Of a stretch of 64,000 bases of DNA, positions 17,592 through 26,790 are shown in pieces (positions within the stretch are counted from its first letter, which is position 1; each line of letters starts with the position of its first letter). The stretch lies in the NCBI RefSeq assembly GCF_000425125.1, contig NZ_KE384307.1, positions 124,001 to 188,000 on the forward strand. The letters run 5' to 3'. The notes under the pieces were generated by a model. The model did not search any database and was not told the DNA's origin. It saw nothing but the letters and a program-made list of their open reading frames with translations. Origin of the DNA: Paenibacillus taiwanensis DSM 18679. Lineage in GTDB: Bacteria > Bacillota > Bacilli > Paenibacillales > Paenibacillaceae. The position numbers were made by a program, and so were the translations under genes.

Positions 17592-18949
17592 AGGGTGGCC
17601 TCCTTGTGCTCAGGCAATTCAGATGACACGGGATGACGTTTGAAATAAAATCGCATAACAAGTGAAGTCAGAATAAGCAGCAGCACGTATACAGACACAA
17701 ACAGTATGAATAGAGTGCCCATGCTGTCGCTCTTTAGTGCAGCCTCCGACGTCCGTTGTACATGATAAATGGTCCAGGGTTGTCTAGCAGAGCAGCTAAA
17801 GATCCAGCCAATCTCAATGCCGAGCAGCGATAGGGGGCCTGTCAATGAAAATATATACACGGCCCAGCGCGGAAATTGCCGTCCTGTTTTCCGATAGCGG
17901 AAATGCCAAAACACCGCAAACATAGCGAGTGCCAGCAGGCCAAATCCGATGCCTACCATCAAGTTAAACAACGTATGGACGAAAAGTGGCGGCCAGTCTT
18001 CGCGCGGAATTTCGTTTAACCCTTTTACTTCGGTATCAAAAGAGTTTCCTGCCAAAAAGCTGAGAAATCCAGGGAGTTCGATGCCATACTTTACCGTCTG
18101 CGTGTCTGCATCCACGATGCCGCCGATCAGCAGCGGCGCATGTGTTGTCGTCTCGAACAGTGCCTCGGCTGCGGCCAGCTTCTCAGGATTGTTGCGGTGC
18201 AGCGCTTGGGCTGTCTCATGGCCGTTAATGGCCGTGAGGAGTGACATGAGCAAGCCAATGACGATCCCTAACATCAGTCCTTTACGATGATAGGCGATCA
18301 CACGAGCTTGTTGATTACGCTTCAACAAATAATAAGCGGCACTAGTCACAACAAAAAAAGCACCCGTCATATAGCCGGTAGTGAGCACGTGCTGCGCTGA
18401 AGTGAAAAAGCTAGGGTTAAAGAACGCGGCCCACGGATCAACATCTGTAATTTGACCATTTATGAGTTTAAATCCTGTAGGTGTATTCATCCAAGCTTGT
18501 GCGTCGGTAATTAGAACGGCTGATGCACTGGCGCCAACCATAACAAAGAAGACACTTAACAACCGCAGGCCGTTTGAAAGCCTGTCAGCTGCGTAAATGT
18601 AAATGGCCATAAACAAGGCTTCAAAGAAAAAAGCCCACATCTCAATCTGGAAAGGCAGCGCGATCACTTGTCCTACAATTTCCATAAATCCAGGCCAAAG
18701 CAGCGCCAACATAACACCAACAATAGTGCCAGAGGGAATCGCAACCCCAAGCAGTATACCAAGCGCTTTTGTCCAACGTCGGGCAAGAATTGCGTAGTCT
18801 CGGTCTTTACGCCTCCAGTACATGATTTCCGCACACACAATCATAAGGGGCAGTCCTACGCCTAGCGTAGCAAATATAATATGAAAGGCCATTGAGGTGC
18901 CAAATAAGGCACGAGCCATCGTTACTGCATCCACGTCAATATCAACCAT
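17588..18949 (-). CDS. cydA: cytochrome bd-type menaquinol oxidase subunit I (YthA/CbdA-like)
   Basis: A protein of about 453 residues with nine predicted membrane spans. The N-terminal SMAFHIIFATLGVGLPLM carries a heme-ligand His; GHETAQ and the quinol-site region follow. The canonical GRQPW motif reads SARQPWTIY, so Gly is Ala and the preceding acidic residue of E. coli CydA is absent. The short quinol loop matches the YthA/CioA-type subgroup. The start is uncertain: the ATG at 18949 directly abuts GGAAGG, a TTG lies at 18967 and a GTG a few codons inside. Its stop overlaps the cydB ATG. It is upstream and divergent from nothing; lysP lies further upstream on the same strand with its own terminator. 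Confidence 0.92.
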   Translation of the reverse strand: MVDIDVDAVTMARALFGTSMAFHIIFATLGVGLPLMIVCAEIMYWRRKDRDYAILARRWTKALGILLGVAIPSGTIVGVMLALLWPGFMEIVGQVIALPFQIEMWAFFFEALFMAIYIYAADRLSNGLRLLSVFFVMVGASASAVLITDAQAWMNTPTGFKLINGQITDVDPWAAFFNPSFFTSAQHVLTTGYMTGAFFVVTSAAYYLLKRNQQARVIAYHRKGLMLGIVIGLLMSLLTAINGHETAQALHRNNPEKLAAAEALFETTTHAPLLIGGIVDADTQTVKYGIELPGFLSFLAGNSFDTEVKGLNEIPREDWPPLFVHTLFNLMVGIGFGLLALAMFAVFWHFRYRKTGRQFPRWAVYIFSLTGPLSLLGIEIGWIFSCSARQPWTIYHVQRTSEAALKSDSMGTLFILFVSVYVLLLILTSLVMRFYFKRHPVSSELPEHKEATL

Positions 18950-19093
18950 CCTTCCGCCATTTTCCAATCGTCGGTTCTATTGTGTGGATGTAATACTCTT
19001 TTTATGCAACAGTTGCCAATTCATTTAAAATGAAGCTGCTGTGCAGTCGGTGTTAAGGAGATATGAGGTGCAACCAGCGTGTGATCGCTGCTC

Positions 19094-19137
19094 AAAAAAA
19101 GCCCGCCGCAACCTTAAAGCAAGGTCGAGACGAGCTT
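19094..19137 (-). terminator. Rho-independent terminator after lysP
   Basis: On the minus strand AAGCTCGTCTCGACCTT pairs with AAGGTTGCGGCGGGCTT (several G-U pairs), followed by seven T residues. Confidence 0.8.
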
Positions 19138-19165
19138 GGAATTGTTAGTGTAGTTGGTTTAATGT

Positions 19166-20614
19166 TTAATCCAGTTGGCATTGCTCCAAGGGGATAATTT
19201 TAGTTTTGTGCTTTAGCTTGTAGCCGAGCCACACAAGTAGGAACAGCGGTAAACCGATGTAAGGCATAAGCAGGTCAAGCCAGTGATAATTACCACTTGT
19301 CACAATTGGCAGAGACTGCCCAATGATGACAACAATACATAAGGCAAAGGCGAATAGAGGCCCAAATGGGAACCAGCGCGCCGTATAGGCTAGGTCCGCG
19401 AGACTTCTGCCTTGCTTCACATAGGCGCGACGGAATCGATAGTGACTAATCGCAATGCCGAGCCATGCAATAAACCCACACATTCCGGACGCGTTTAACA
19501 GCCAGAAATAGACGACGCCATCACCAAAGAAGGAAGCGAGAAATGCAATCATCCCAACCGCACTTGTCATAAGAATAGCGTTAACTGGAATGCCACGCTT
19601 GCTCAATTTACCCAAGAAGCGAGGAGCTTTTCCTTCTTTGGCAAGCACCCATAATATACGTGCAGAGGCGTACATGCCAGAGTTTCCGGCGGACAATACC
19701 GATGTCAAAATAACGGCATTCATTACAGAGGCAGCAAAAATAATGCCTGCTTTTTCAAACACTAACGTGAATGGACTGACACTAATATCGGTAAGATCAC
19801 CTTTAAGTAAGTTCGGACTTGTGTAAGGGATCAGCATCGCAATAACAAAGATAGCTAATATATAAAACAAGAGAATACGCCAGAAAATTTGCCGAATGGC
19901 ACGTGGGACGCTCTCGCGTGGGTTATCACTTTCTCCGGCTGCCACCCCTACGAGCTCAGTTCCCTGGAAGGAATAACCTGCCGCCATAAAGACGCCTAGC
20001 AGGGCAAAAAATCCGCCGTGGAACGGTGCGTCACCTATCGTAAAGTTGTCGAATCCGATAAACCCAACTTTTTCACCGCCAAGAATACCAAAGATCATCA
20101 AAATACCGACGCCAAGAAAAATGATAACTGTTGTTATTTTGATGATAGCGAACCAATATTCCGATTCCCCGTAGCCTTTCACTGACAAGAGATTTAAGAA
20201 CATGATGATGCCAAGAAACAGTACGCTCCAAAAAAAGGAATTGCTGGACGGGAACCAATATTTAATGATCAGAGTTGCCGCTACTAATTCAGAGGCGATC
20301 GTAATAGCCCAGTTAAACCAGAAGTTCCAGCCGAGCGCAAAGCCAAGCGCAGGATCTACAAATCGTGTGGCATACGTGCTAAAGGAGCCGGATTCCGGCA
20401 TATACGTTGCTAGCTCTCCCAAGCTTGTCATTAGAAAATAAACCATAATGCCGACCGCGGCATAGGCGAGTAGTGCTCCGCCTGGTCCAGCTTGCGCAAT
20501 TGCGCCACCGCTGGCTAGAAAGAGGCCCGTTCCAATGGAACCGCCGAGCGCGATCATCGTCAGATGTCTAGTCTTGAGATGCCTTTTTAATTGTTGTTGG
20601 TTGCCTTGACTCAT
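19166..20614 (-). CDS. lysP: lysine-specific permease (APC superfamily, AAT family)
   Basis: A 482-residue, 12-span amino-acid/proton symporter. The first span carries the AAT signature RHLTMIALGGSIGTGLF, and many segments match LysP closely (MTSLGELATYMPESGSF, SFQGTELVGVAAGES, SPFTLVFEKAG, LSAGNSGMYASARIL). Import of lysine is supported independently by the lysine riboswitch in the leader (20738-20932). AAGGAG lies 12 to 13 bases upstream of the ATG. It is a single gene on the minus strand, ended by the terminator at 19094-19137. Expression should fall when intracellular lysine is high. Confidence 0.93.
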   Translation of the reverse strand: MSQGNQQQLKRHLKTRHLTMIALGGSIGTGLFLASGGAIAQAGPGGALLAYAAVGIMVYFLMTSLGELATYMPESGSFSTYATRFVDPALGFALGWNFWFNWAITIASELVAATLIIKYWFPSSNSFFWSVLFLGIIMFLNLLSVKGYGESEYWFAIIKITTVIIFLGVGILMIFGILGGEKVGFIGFDNFTIGDAPFHGGFFALLGVFMAAGYSFQGTELVGVAAGESDNPRESVPRAIRQIFWRILLFYILAIFVIAMLIPYTSPNLLKGDLTDISVSPFTLVFEKAGIIFAASVMNAVILTSVLSAGNSGMYASARILWVLAKEGKAPRFLGKLSKRGIPVNAILMTSAVGMIAFLASFFGDGVVYFWLLNASGMCGFIAWLGIAISHYRFRRAYVKQGRSLADLAYTARWFPFGPLFAFALCIVVIIGQSLPIVTSGNYHWLDLLMPYIGLPLFLLVWLGYKLKHKTKIIPLEQCQLD

Positions 20615-20673
20615 GAGTCCAGTTCACTCCTTAATACGTGTAGTATGAGCTGGAAAGGAGCAGGTTACAACAC

Positions 20674-20710
20674 AAAAAAACCGATAAAAGCGCTAGATGC
20701 TTAAACGGTT
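20674..20710 (-). terminator. riboswitch expression-platform terminator
   Basis: On the minus strand AACCGTTTAAGC pairs imperfectly with GCTTTTATCGGTT, followed by seven T residues. It lies between the lysine aptamer and lysP, as expected for premature termination when lysine binds. Confidence 0.75.
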
Positions 20711-20737
20711 AATACTATGCCGTCCCCATCATACCCT

Positions 20738-20932
20738 TCCTTAAAGATAGCGCACCATGCAGATACGGGTAATACTTGCATGACAGTGCTGCACCTTTCG
20801 GCAACAGCCCCAACCCTTACGCCCGGAAGTGGGCCTATGGATTTCGGCGGTCGTTCCTTTCCCGCGGCATCAGTGACACTTCCTGTCTCCGCCAGCGGTA
20901 CTCCTAACGATCGCAACCTCTACCTCATCAGA
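20738..20932 (-). promoter_or_regulatory. lysine riboswitch (L box)
   Basis: On the minus strand the conserved elements of the lysine aptamer appear in order: GGTAGAGGTTGCGA with the downstream AGTA, GGGAAAGGAACGA, CCGCCGAAATCCATAGG, and TTGCCGAAAGGTGC. The P1 helix closes between AGGTAG and CTATCT. The aptamer is about 195 bases, a usual size. It precedes a terminator and then lysP, so it should shut off the lysine permease when lysine is plentiful. Confidence 0.93.
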
Positions 20933-20983
20933 ATTGGATGAGGATTTATTTGCACTATGATGATGCTGTGCACCATTTTTACA

Positions 20984-21001
20984 ATATACTGAACAGTATA
21001 T
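20984..21001. promoter_or_regulatory. 18-bp palindrome upstream of the lysP leader
   Basis: ATATACTG-AA-CAGTATAT is a perfect inverted repeat located about 55 bases upstream of the aptamer and 100 bases beyond the end of the NarL-type regulator gene. It could be an operator over the lysP promoter or a short symmetrical element; no known regulator consensus was recognised. Confidence 0.35.
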
Positions 21002-21105
21002 AAGAATGGGTTTGGACGAAGCAACTACAAAAATTTTACATCTTTTTATATCACTGGTGGGGAGTCTCTTACCGAGTGCCTTGAGCGTCTGAGTCACACG
21101 TGCAG

Positions 21106-21801
21106 CTAATGTAAGGAGTGATCTCGCTGTTTCCAATACCAGATTGCTAGCTGTGTACGGTCCCGAAGCGCGAGCTTGGACAAAATGTCAGTTACATAAT
21201 TTTTAACGGTTCCTTCGCTTAAAAATAGTGCAGAGGCCACCTCTTTATTTGTCATGCCGTTTGCAATATGTTTAATAACGCCTTGCTCCGATGGCGTCAG
21301 GTCAAACCGCCCCCAGTCGGGCTCACTTGTTGATGTAGCCACTGACTTCACAGCGTCGGGATCGGGCTGCTTTGGTGTCTGAAGAAGTTGAGTCAGCTTC
21401 AATGCGATTACAGGGTCCATCAACACGTTGCCAGCATGAACGCTGCGTATGGAATCCATCAGCCGATCAGGAGGGCTGTTTTTTAGAAGATAGCCGCTTG
21501 CACCATAACGGAGCGCGTCAATGATGTACTGCTCATCGTCAAACGTAGTCAAAATAAGTACACGTGTGGAGGGACTTTCGCATTTTACGAGTCGTGTGCC
21601 CGCTACCCCATCGTATTCCGGCATCCGCATATCCATAAGGATAAGATCTACGTCTGCAGCTGCTGCAAGGTCTGCGGCTTCACGGCCATTGCCGCAAGTC
21701 CCTACAACCTCAATATCGGGCTGCAAATTAATGATTAATTTTAAGCTCTCCCGTATAAATAGATCATCATCACAAATGACGAGTCGGATTAAATGGTTCA
21801 T
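21106..21801 (-). CDS. NarL/LuxR-family response regulator
   Basis: A 231-residue response regulator. The receiver domain has the acidic pair in VICDDD, the phosphorylation Asp in LILMDMRMPEYDG, and the Lys in GYLLKNSPP. The C-terminal LuxR-type helix-turn-helix (LTPSEQGVIKHIANGMTNKEVASALFLSEGTVKNYV) binds DNA. It is encoded 26 bases downstream of its histidine kinase. The pair is divergent from a three-gene ABC exporter, the arrangement expected for drug-responsive systems such as LnrJK-LnrLMN of Bacillus subtilis, so it probably activates that exporter. Confidence 0.9.
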   Translation of the reverse strand: MNHLIRLVICDDDLFIRESLKLIINLQPDIEVVGTCGNGREAADLAAAADVDLILMDMRMPEYDGVAGTRLVKCESPSTRVLILTTFDDEQYIIDALRYGASGYLLKNSPPDRLMDSIRSVHAGNVLMDPVIALKLTQLLQTPKQPDPDAVKSVATSTSEPDWGRFDLTPSEQGVIKHIANGMTNKEVASALFLSEGTVKNYVTDILSKLALRDRTQLAIWYWKQRDHSLH

Positions 21802-21827
21802 CCTCTTGTGTCCCCTTTAGCGTTATA

Positions 21828-22991
21828 TTATAAGGTTTGCTCGACAGGGCCCGCAGCATGGAGCGGCACAATAGTGCGAACCATAAATGCAGGCTTGAAG
21901 GAGGTTTCCACCTGCCCATTTAGCGCAGCGGCCCGATCACGCATCCCTCGAATGCCCATGCCTGCGGCAATGGAAGCTTCGGGAATTTGTCCATTGTTGG
22001 ACACTTCAAGAACGAGCCGATCCGGTTCATATCGTAGCATCAAGTGAACCTCAGTCGCGCCCCCGTGGCGGACAGCATTCGTAATTGCTTCTTGCGCATT
22101 ACGAAATAACGTAATTTCTATGCTTGGATACAGGGTATAAGGAATGCCCGCAATCTGATAAGTTATTCGCAAATTAGCATGTTCACTATCAAGCGCGAGC
22201 TTCTCAAGTGAATAGGCGCGCATGTTTGCGTCTGAAGGCTTCATACGTTTCACGGTGGAGCGCATCAGCTCCATGCAGCCGCTTAATTGGTCACGTACTT
22301 CCGAGAACAGCTTCCTAGCATGCTCGGGATTTAAACGCGACACCTCGACAGAGGCGTCCATCATCATTTTTAATCGGACAAGTTGATGCCCCAGCTCGTC
22401 ATGGAGATCGTGCGCGATCCGATTACGCTCTTCCACCTGCGCAGTATGTTCTACCATACGTGCGTATTGGATTACTTCCTGTCTTGCTTGCATTAATTCA
22501 TAGGTTTGCCTGCGAAGATCATCGTTGTTGTTCATCATCATGTTGTGTTGTAGCTGCTGATAAAAGGTGTGTATGACAAAAGCAACAACAACTAGCATGC
22601 AAATGTTCATGACAGCGTACCATATTGACTCATGCGGCAAAAGCGCAATGTTTAATCCAAGCCAAGCGGCAATGCAGCCGCTAAAAGCCATAGTACGGGA
22701 TACAGGTGCAGGCAGAGAGAGGATCGAAGCCATCATAAGGAACCCAAGTATGCCAGAATGCGTATACGTCAGCCAGCCGGCTGTTACGAGTTCGCAGAGA
22801 AAAAGAAGCCATTGCACATGTGGCCCACCCCATGCTCGACGAAATTCAGTTAAGCCCATAATGAGCAGACCAGCAAACATATATTGCTGCACGTCATTCC
22901 CTCTATATAGAAAAGTATCCGAATACAATACGTATACAAACGGCACAAGCGTAAAGCTGTATCGCAACAAAAACTGCATCCACACGGCCAA
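21828..22991 (-). CDS. sensor histidine kinase (HisKA_3 type)
   Basis: A 387-residue membrane kinase. About five to six hydrophobic segments fill residues 5-155, with almost no extracellular domain, a layout common to intramembrane-sensing kinases. A coiled coil precedes the HisKA_3 H-box (RNRIAHDLHDELGHQL; phospho-accepting His in HDLHDELGH). The HATPase domain has the N-box AQEAITNAVRHG and the G-box GMGIRGM. The TTG at 22991 has AAAGGAG about 11 bases upstream; the ATG at 22979 is an alternative. Its partner regulator follows. The likely signal is a membrane-active compound handled by the adjacent exporter. Confidence 0.88.
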   Translation of the reverse strand: MAVWMQFLLRYSFTLVPFVYVLYSDTFLYRGNDVQQYMFAGLLIMGLTEFRRAWGGPHVQWLLFLCELVTAGWLTYTHSGILGFLMMASILSLPAPVSRTMAFSGCIAAWLGLNIALLPHESIWYAVMNICMLVVVAFVIHTFYQQLQHNMMMNNNDDLRRQTYELMQARQEVIQYARMVEHTAQVEERNRIAHDLHDELGHQLVRLKMMMDASVEVSRLNPEHARKLFSEVRDQLSGCMELMRSTVKRMKPSDANMRAYSLEKLALDSEHANLRITYQIAGIPYTLYPSIEITLFRNAQEAITNAVRHGGATEVHLMLRYEPDRLVLEVSNNGQIPEASIAAGMGIRGMRDRAAALNGQVETSFKPAFMVRTIVPLHAAGPVEQTL

Positions 22992-23257
22992 TGGAGAATC
23001 GACTCCTTTGTTTCTCTTTCATCGTCTCGTTACGTTTCGTTGATTCATTATAGCATGTTGGAGGAGTGTCCACGTGCGAACGGATTTAAATATGACTTAA
23101 GTCATCCTTATAAAGTGACTTGCTCTACCTGATGTATAGCCAGTAATGATTTATATTTGGGTGAAGAGCAGGGGAAGCGGAAAAGTGTTGATAGAGCTTC
23201 ACTGAGCTTGACCGGACTTGACTGAATTTGACCGTAAAAATAAGGGAGGTTGTATAG

Positions 23258-24205
23258 ATGAGCTTATTGCGCGTGGAGCAAGTAGTAAAGCGGTTTGACA
23301 ACCGTGTAGCAGTTGACCATTTAAATATTCAGATTGAAAAAGGTGAAATATATGGGCTTCTCGGCCCTAATGGAGCGGGAAAAAGTACGACTATTCAGAT
23401 GATTACAGGGCTGCTTCCTATCGATAGTGGTGATATCGTGCTGGAGGGGAAGTCAGTTAAACAATCGCCGCTTCATACGAAACGTAAGATTGGCATCGTG
23501 CCGCAAGATTTGGCTATTTATGAAAAGGTATCTGCGCGCCATAATGTACAGTATTTTGCCCGCTTGTATGGTCTGCGCGGCAAGCTGCTGCAAGAACGGG
23601 TTGATGAAGCGCTGGAACGTGTCGGGCTGAGTGAACGGCAGCAGGATCTGGCAGCTTCCTTTTCGGGTGGGATGAAGCGCCGGCTTAATATTGCTTGCGC
23701 GATTACGCATAGACCGCCGCTAATTATTATGGATGAGCCGACAGTAGGGATTGATCCGCACTCACGCAATCATATTTTGGACTCGGTGAAGAAGCTGAAG
23801 GAAGATGGTTCTACGATCATCTATACGAGTCATTACATGGAAGAAGTGTCTGCCGTGTCCACTCGAATTGGTATTATGAATGATGGACGACTTATCGCTA
23901 CCGGAACGGAAGCGGAGCTGCGCCAACAGTTCGGGACAGACGAGAAACTAACGATTGAGACCGTTGAAGTGCTGGATCATCATGGGGCGGCAGCTATTAA
24001 CGAACTGCAGAAGCACCCTCATGTTCGTCAAGCAAGTTTACTCGGCAATACGATGGAGCTTTTGTTAAAGCCTGGGGAAGGCAGCTTGCAGGACATTTTG
24101 TTTATTATGGCCAAACATCAACTATCGATTCGCTCGATGAAGCGAGAAGAGCCTAACCTGGAGACGCTGTTCTTGACGTTGACTGGACGCCAGCTTAGGG
24201 ACTAA
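23258..24205 (+). CDS. ABC transporter ATP-binding protein (LnrL-like)
   Basis: A 315-residue ABC-2 type ATPase. Walker A is GPNGAGKST, the signature is FSGGMKRRLN, Walker B is LIIMDEPTVGID and the H-loop is YTSHYMEE. The C-terminal 90 residues form the extra domain usual for drug-efflux ATPases of this type. GGGAGG lies about eight bases upstream of the ATG. Two permease genes follow with 13-base spacing and then a 4-base overlap, which makes a clear operon. By context it powers export of a membrane-active antibiotic. Confidence 0.9.
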   Translation: MSLLRVEQVVKRFDNRVAVDHLNIQIEKGEIYGLLGPNGAGKSTTIQMITGLLPIDSGDIVLEGKSVKQSPLHTKRKIGIVPQDLAIYEKVSARHNVQYFARLYGLRGKLLQERVDEALERVGLSERQQDLAASFSGGMKRRLNIACAITHRPPLIIMDEPTVGIDPHSRNHILDSVKKLKEDGSTIIYTSHYMEEVSAVSTRIGIMNDGRLIATGTEAELRQQFGTDEKLTIETVEVLDHHGAAAINELQKHPHVRQASLLGNTMELLLKPGEGSLQDILFIMAKHQLSIRSMKREEPNLETLFLTLTGRQLRD

Positions 24206-24218
24206 GGAGGAGTTACAG

Positions 24219-25376
24219 GTGACGATATGGACCATTGCACGGCATGAGTTGGCGCTTCGCTACCGTGATAAAGGATCGATTGTTCGTAATTTTTTAATGC
24301 CGCTGCTGCTTATTTTTATTCTCGGTTCTTCCTTGTCGGGGATGGATGCTTTTCAGCAGACGGAACGTGAGAGCAGGGTAGTAAAAGTAGGTGTCGTTCA
24401 ACAGGATACAGGAGCATTAAATACAGCGTTTGATGCTTGGAAAAAAAATGAACAAGTGAGCAAATATGCGGGGTTTAAGCGCTATGTGGATCGTAAGGAG
24501 CTTGAGACGGAGTTAAGGGACCAGCGGATTGACTATGGTATAATCGTGCCTGCTCGAGAGGTGACAGCACAAGTGCCTCTTAAGCTGGTGACCATAAGAG
24601 GCAACGATACCATTGTTAATATGACAATGGATACATTGTTTGATTATTTTGTTAGTGAAATCGGCACTGCTCAAACAGCAGCCTCCTTACAGCCGCATAA
24701 AAAAATAGCGTACGGATCAACAAAGGCTGTCAGTGCACCAAATGATACAGGCGGTGTTGTGGTGGGCACAACAGCTAGTCGTTCAGTTAGTGCGATGCAA
24801 TACTATTCCGTATCTATACTCGTTATGTTCTTAATGTATTCAGGGATGAGCTTCGGCGCATCGATGTATAAAGACAAGGAAAATCGAACGTTAATGCGTG
24901 TGATGGCCGCTCCTATAAGACCGTATCAGATTGCGCTTGGCAAGATGCTTGGCCATTTTATCGTGGGTCTAGCTCAAAGCGCTGTCATCGTGATCGTATC
25001 CCGCTTCGTGTTTAGAGTCGAATGGCACGGGGGATGGGGGATTATATCGGCTGTTACGGTATTGCTTGTTTTTTGTTCCCTTTGTATAGGCTTGCTGGCA
25101 GTAGGATGGTTCAAAAATCAGCAAACGATGTTTGCCTTTATGCAAACCTTAATCATTTCGATGGTTGCAGTTAGTGGGGGATACGCTTTGATCCCATCCA
25201 TACAAGAATCACTTGGGGTTTTTACGATTCCTTATTGGGGGATGCAGTCTTTGCTCGATATGATGATGGGGAAAAGCGCAGCGCAAATATATGCATCAGT
25301 GCTTAAACTGTCATGTATGACGGGAGTTATTGCCGTCATCTCATTTTTTCTTCACCGAAAGGCGGTGGTCCGATGA
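24219..25376 (+). CDS. ABC-2 type transporter permease (LnrM-like)
   Basis: A 385-residue ABC-2 permease: one N-terminal span (about residues 25-42), a large extracytoplasmic domain (45-190) and five C-terminal spans. The region MFLMYSGMSFGASMYKDKENRTLMRVMAAPIRPYQIALGK is typical of the family. It is preceded by GGAGG before the GTG start. Its stop overlaps the next start (ATGA), so both permeases are probably made in equal amounts and form a heterodimer with the ATPase. Confidence 0.88.
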   Translation: MTIWTIARHELALRYRDKGSIVRNFLMPLLLIFILGSSLSGMDAFQQTERESRVVKVGVVQQDTGALNTAFDAWKKNEQVSKYAGFKRYVDRKELETELRDQRIDYGIIVPAREVTAQVPLKLVTIRGNDTIVNMTMDTLFDYFVSEIGTAQTAASLQPHKKIAYGSTKAVSAPNDTGGVVVGTTASRSVSAMQYYSVSILVMFLMYSGMSFGASMYKDKENRTLMRVMAAPIRPYQIALGKMLGHFIVGLAQSAVIVIVSRFVFRVEWHGGWGIISAVTVLLVFCSLCIGLLAVGWFKNQQTMFAFMQTLIISMVAVSGGYALIPSIQESLGVFTIPYWGMQSLLDMMMGKSAAQIYASVLKLSCMTGVIAVISFFLHRKAVVR

Positions 25377-26515
25377 ACACTTTTCATATTGCGCGTCACT
25401 TCATATACCGGCTGCTCATGAATAAACGTTCGTGGGTGTTTACATTTATATTGCCTTCCTGTCTAGTCGCATTTATTATGTTTCAAGTGCACGAGCAGCA
25501 GCAAGCGAAGCCGACAGTTTCCTATGTGGATCAGGATGGAAGCGTGTGGTCTAAAGCACTCCTTAAGCAGTTAGGCGCATCGTTTGAATTGTCAGCCGAG
25601 TCTGATGCCAACTTAATGGAAGCCAAATTAACGGATCGAAAGCTGAGTCATGCTTTACTCATTCCTCAAGATTACGGTGATCGTCTGATGTCTGGTCAAA
25701 CGCCGAGTGTACGATTAATGCGGCTTGGTGTAAGTGAAAGCAGCGTGACAATTCAATTGGCCTTGGAGCAGCAAACCCGCGAGTGGGCTGCATTGGCAGC
25801 AGTATTGGCGCAATCCGGCAAGTTGGATCAGCAAGCGCACGTCGAGCAGGGCATAAACGATTACTTAAACCATAAGCCTGTAGTAGAGAAGCTGGATAAC
25901 AGTAAGAAAATACCGATCAATTTACGAATCTCCATGGGACTGTTTATGATGTTTATGTTAATGACGGGATTAAACTCGATTGTTGTTATGCTAGAGGATA
26001 AGCAAAACTATACGATGATTCGTACGTATGCAGCTCCAGTTCGATCGTGGGAAATATCTGTCGGATATTTTGGAGGGGCGGTTGTGTATGGCTCCATCCA
26101 GATCGGGATCGTCTTATTTTTGACGAGGGTGCTAGTTGGTATTGATATGGGATTGTCGGGCATCGAACAATTTATGTTTTTGGAATTATTTTTGTGGGCG
26201 GGACTAAGCATTGGCTGTATGCTTGGCGCACTGTTTCCGACATCAGAGGCATTTGCTCAAATTGGGTTTGTGCTTGTGATACCCATGAGTATGCTTGGAG
26301 GGTGTTACTGGCCAATATCCGTTATGGAGCCATACATGCAAAAGGTTTCCTATTTTGTTCCGCAGCGCTGGGCGCTGGATGCGATTGAAAAATTAGCAGC
26401 AGGCGGAAGCTTGGCGTCAGTTATGATTCACGCGGGTGTACTGCTCTTGTTTACGATTATTTTTCTTGGCATCGGCTCTGTTGCTCTGCGTCCGTCGTAT
26501 AGAAGTGTGGCCTAA
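25373..26515 (+). CDS. ABC-2 type transporter permease (LnrN-like)
   Basis: A 380-residue ABC-2 permease with the same plan as its neighbour: a first span at about residues 20-38, an extracytoplasmic domain, and five to six C-terminal spans. The conserved family segment reads MLEDKQNYTMIRTYAAPV. The ATG at 25373 overlaps the upstream stop as ATGA and has GGCGGTGG just before it; the in-frame ATG at 25313 inside the previous gene lacks support. A terminator follows at 26566. Confidence 0.87.
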   Translation: MNTFHIARHFIYRLLMNKRSWVFTFILPSCLVAFIMFQVHEQQQAKPTVSYVDQDGSVWSKALLKQLGASFELSAESDANLMEAKLTDRKLSHALLIPQDYGDRLMSGQTPSVRLMRLGVSESSVTIQLALEQQTREWAALAAVLAQSGKLDQQAHVEQGINDYLNHKPVVEKLDNSKKIPINLRISMGLFMMFMLMTGLNSIVVMLEDKQNYTMIRTYAAPVRSWEISVGYFGGAVVYGSIQIGIVLFLTRVLVGIDMGLSGIEQFMFLELFLWAGLSIGCMLGALFPTSEAFAQIGFVLVIPMSMLGGCYWPISVMEPYMQKVSYFVPQRWALDAIEKLAAGGSLASVMIHAGVLLLFTIIFLGIGSVALRPSYRSVA

Positions 26516-26565
26516 CGCGTGAAAGCAGCCGTTTTGTTTCAAATTAAGACCATGCTCCTTGTTTA

Positions 26566-26591
26566 GATCCTCGCGCTGCGAGGGTCTTTTT
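26566..26591 (+). terminator. Rho-independent terminator after the ABC exporter operon
   Basis: GATCCTCG pairs with CGAGGGTC (one G-T pair) across a 5-base loop, followed by five T residues. Confidence 0.8.
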
Positions 26592-26790
26592 AGGTTGAAG
26601 CGGGATGGAAGATAACTCCACTGAAATCGGTTACGCAAGTAAGAGCAGAGACTCTTTTAGGTGTATGGTAATTTCACCACTATTTACCTGAAGCTTAATC
26701 GTGTTGTAAGTATTCATTAGTAAGCCCCAAATACCGATAAAGGTAAGAAAATATGTAATTTCAGGACTTGGAGCAACGAGGAGGCACATC

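Noticed and set aside
20717..20941. Short frames across the lysP leader on both strands
   Set aside because: The conserved lysine aptamer explains this region; the frames have no ribosome binding sites.
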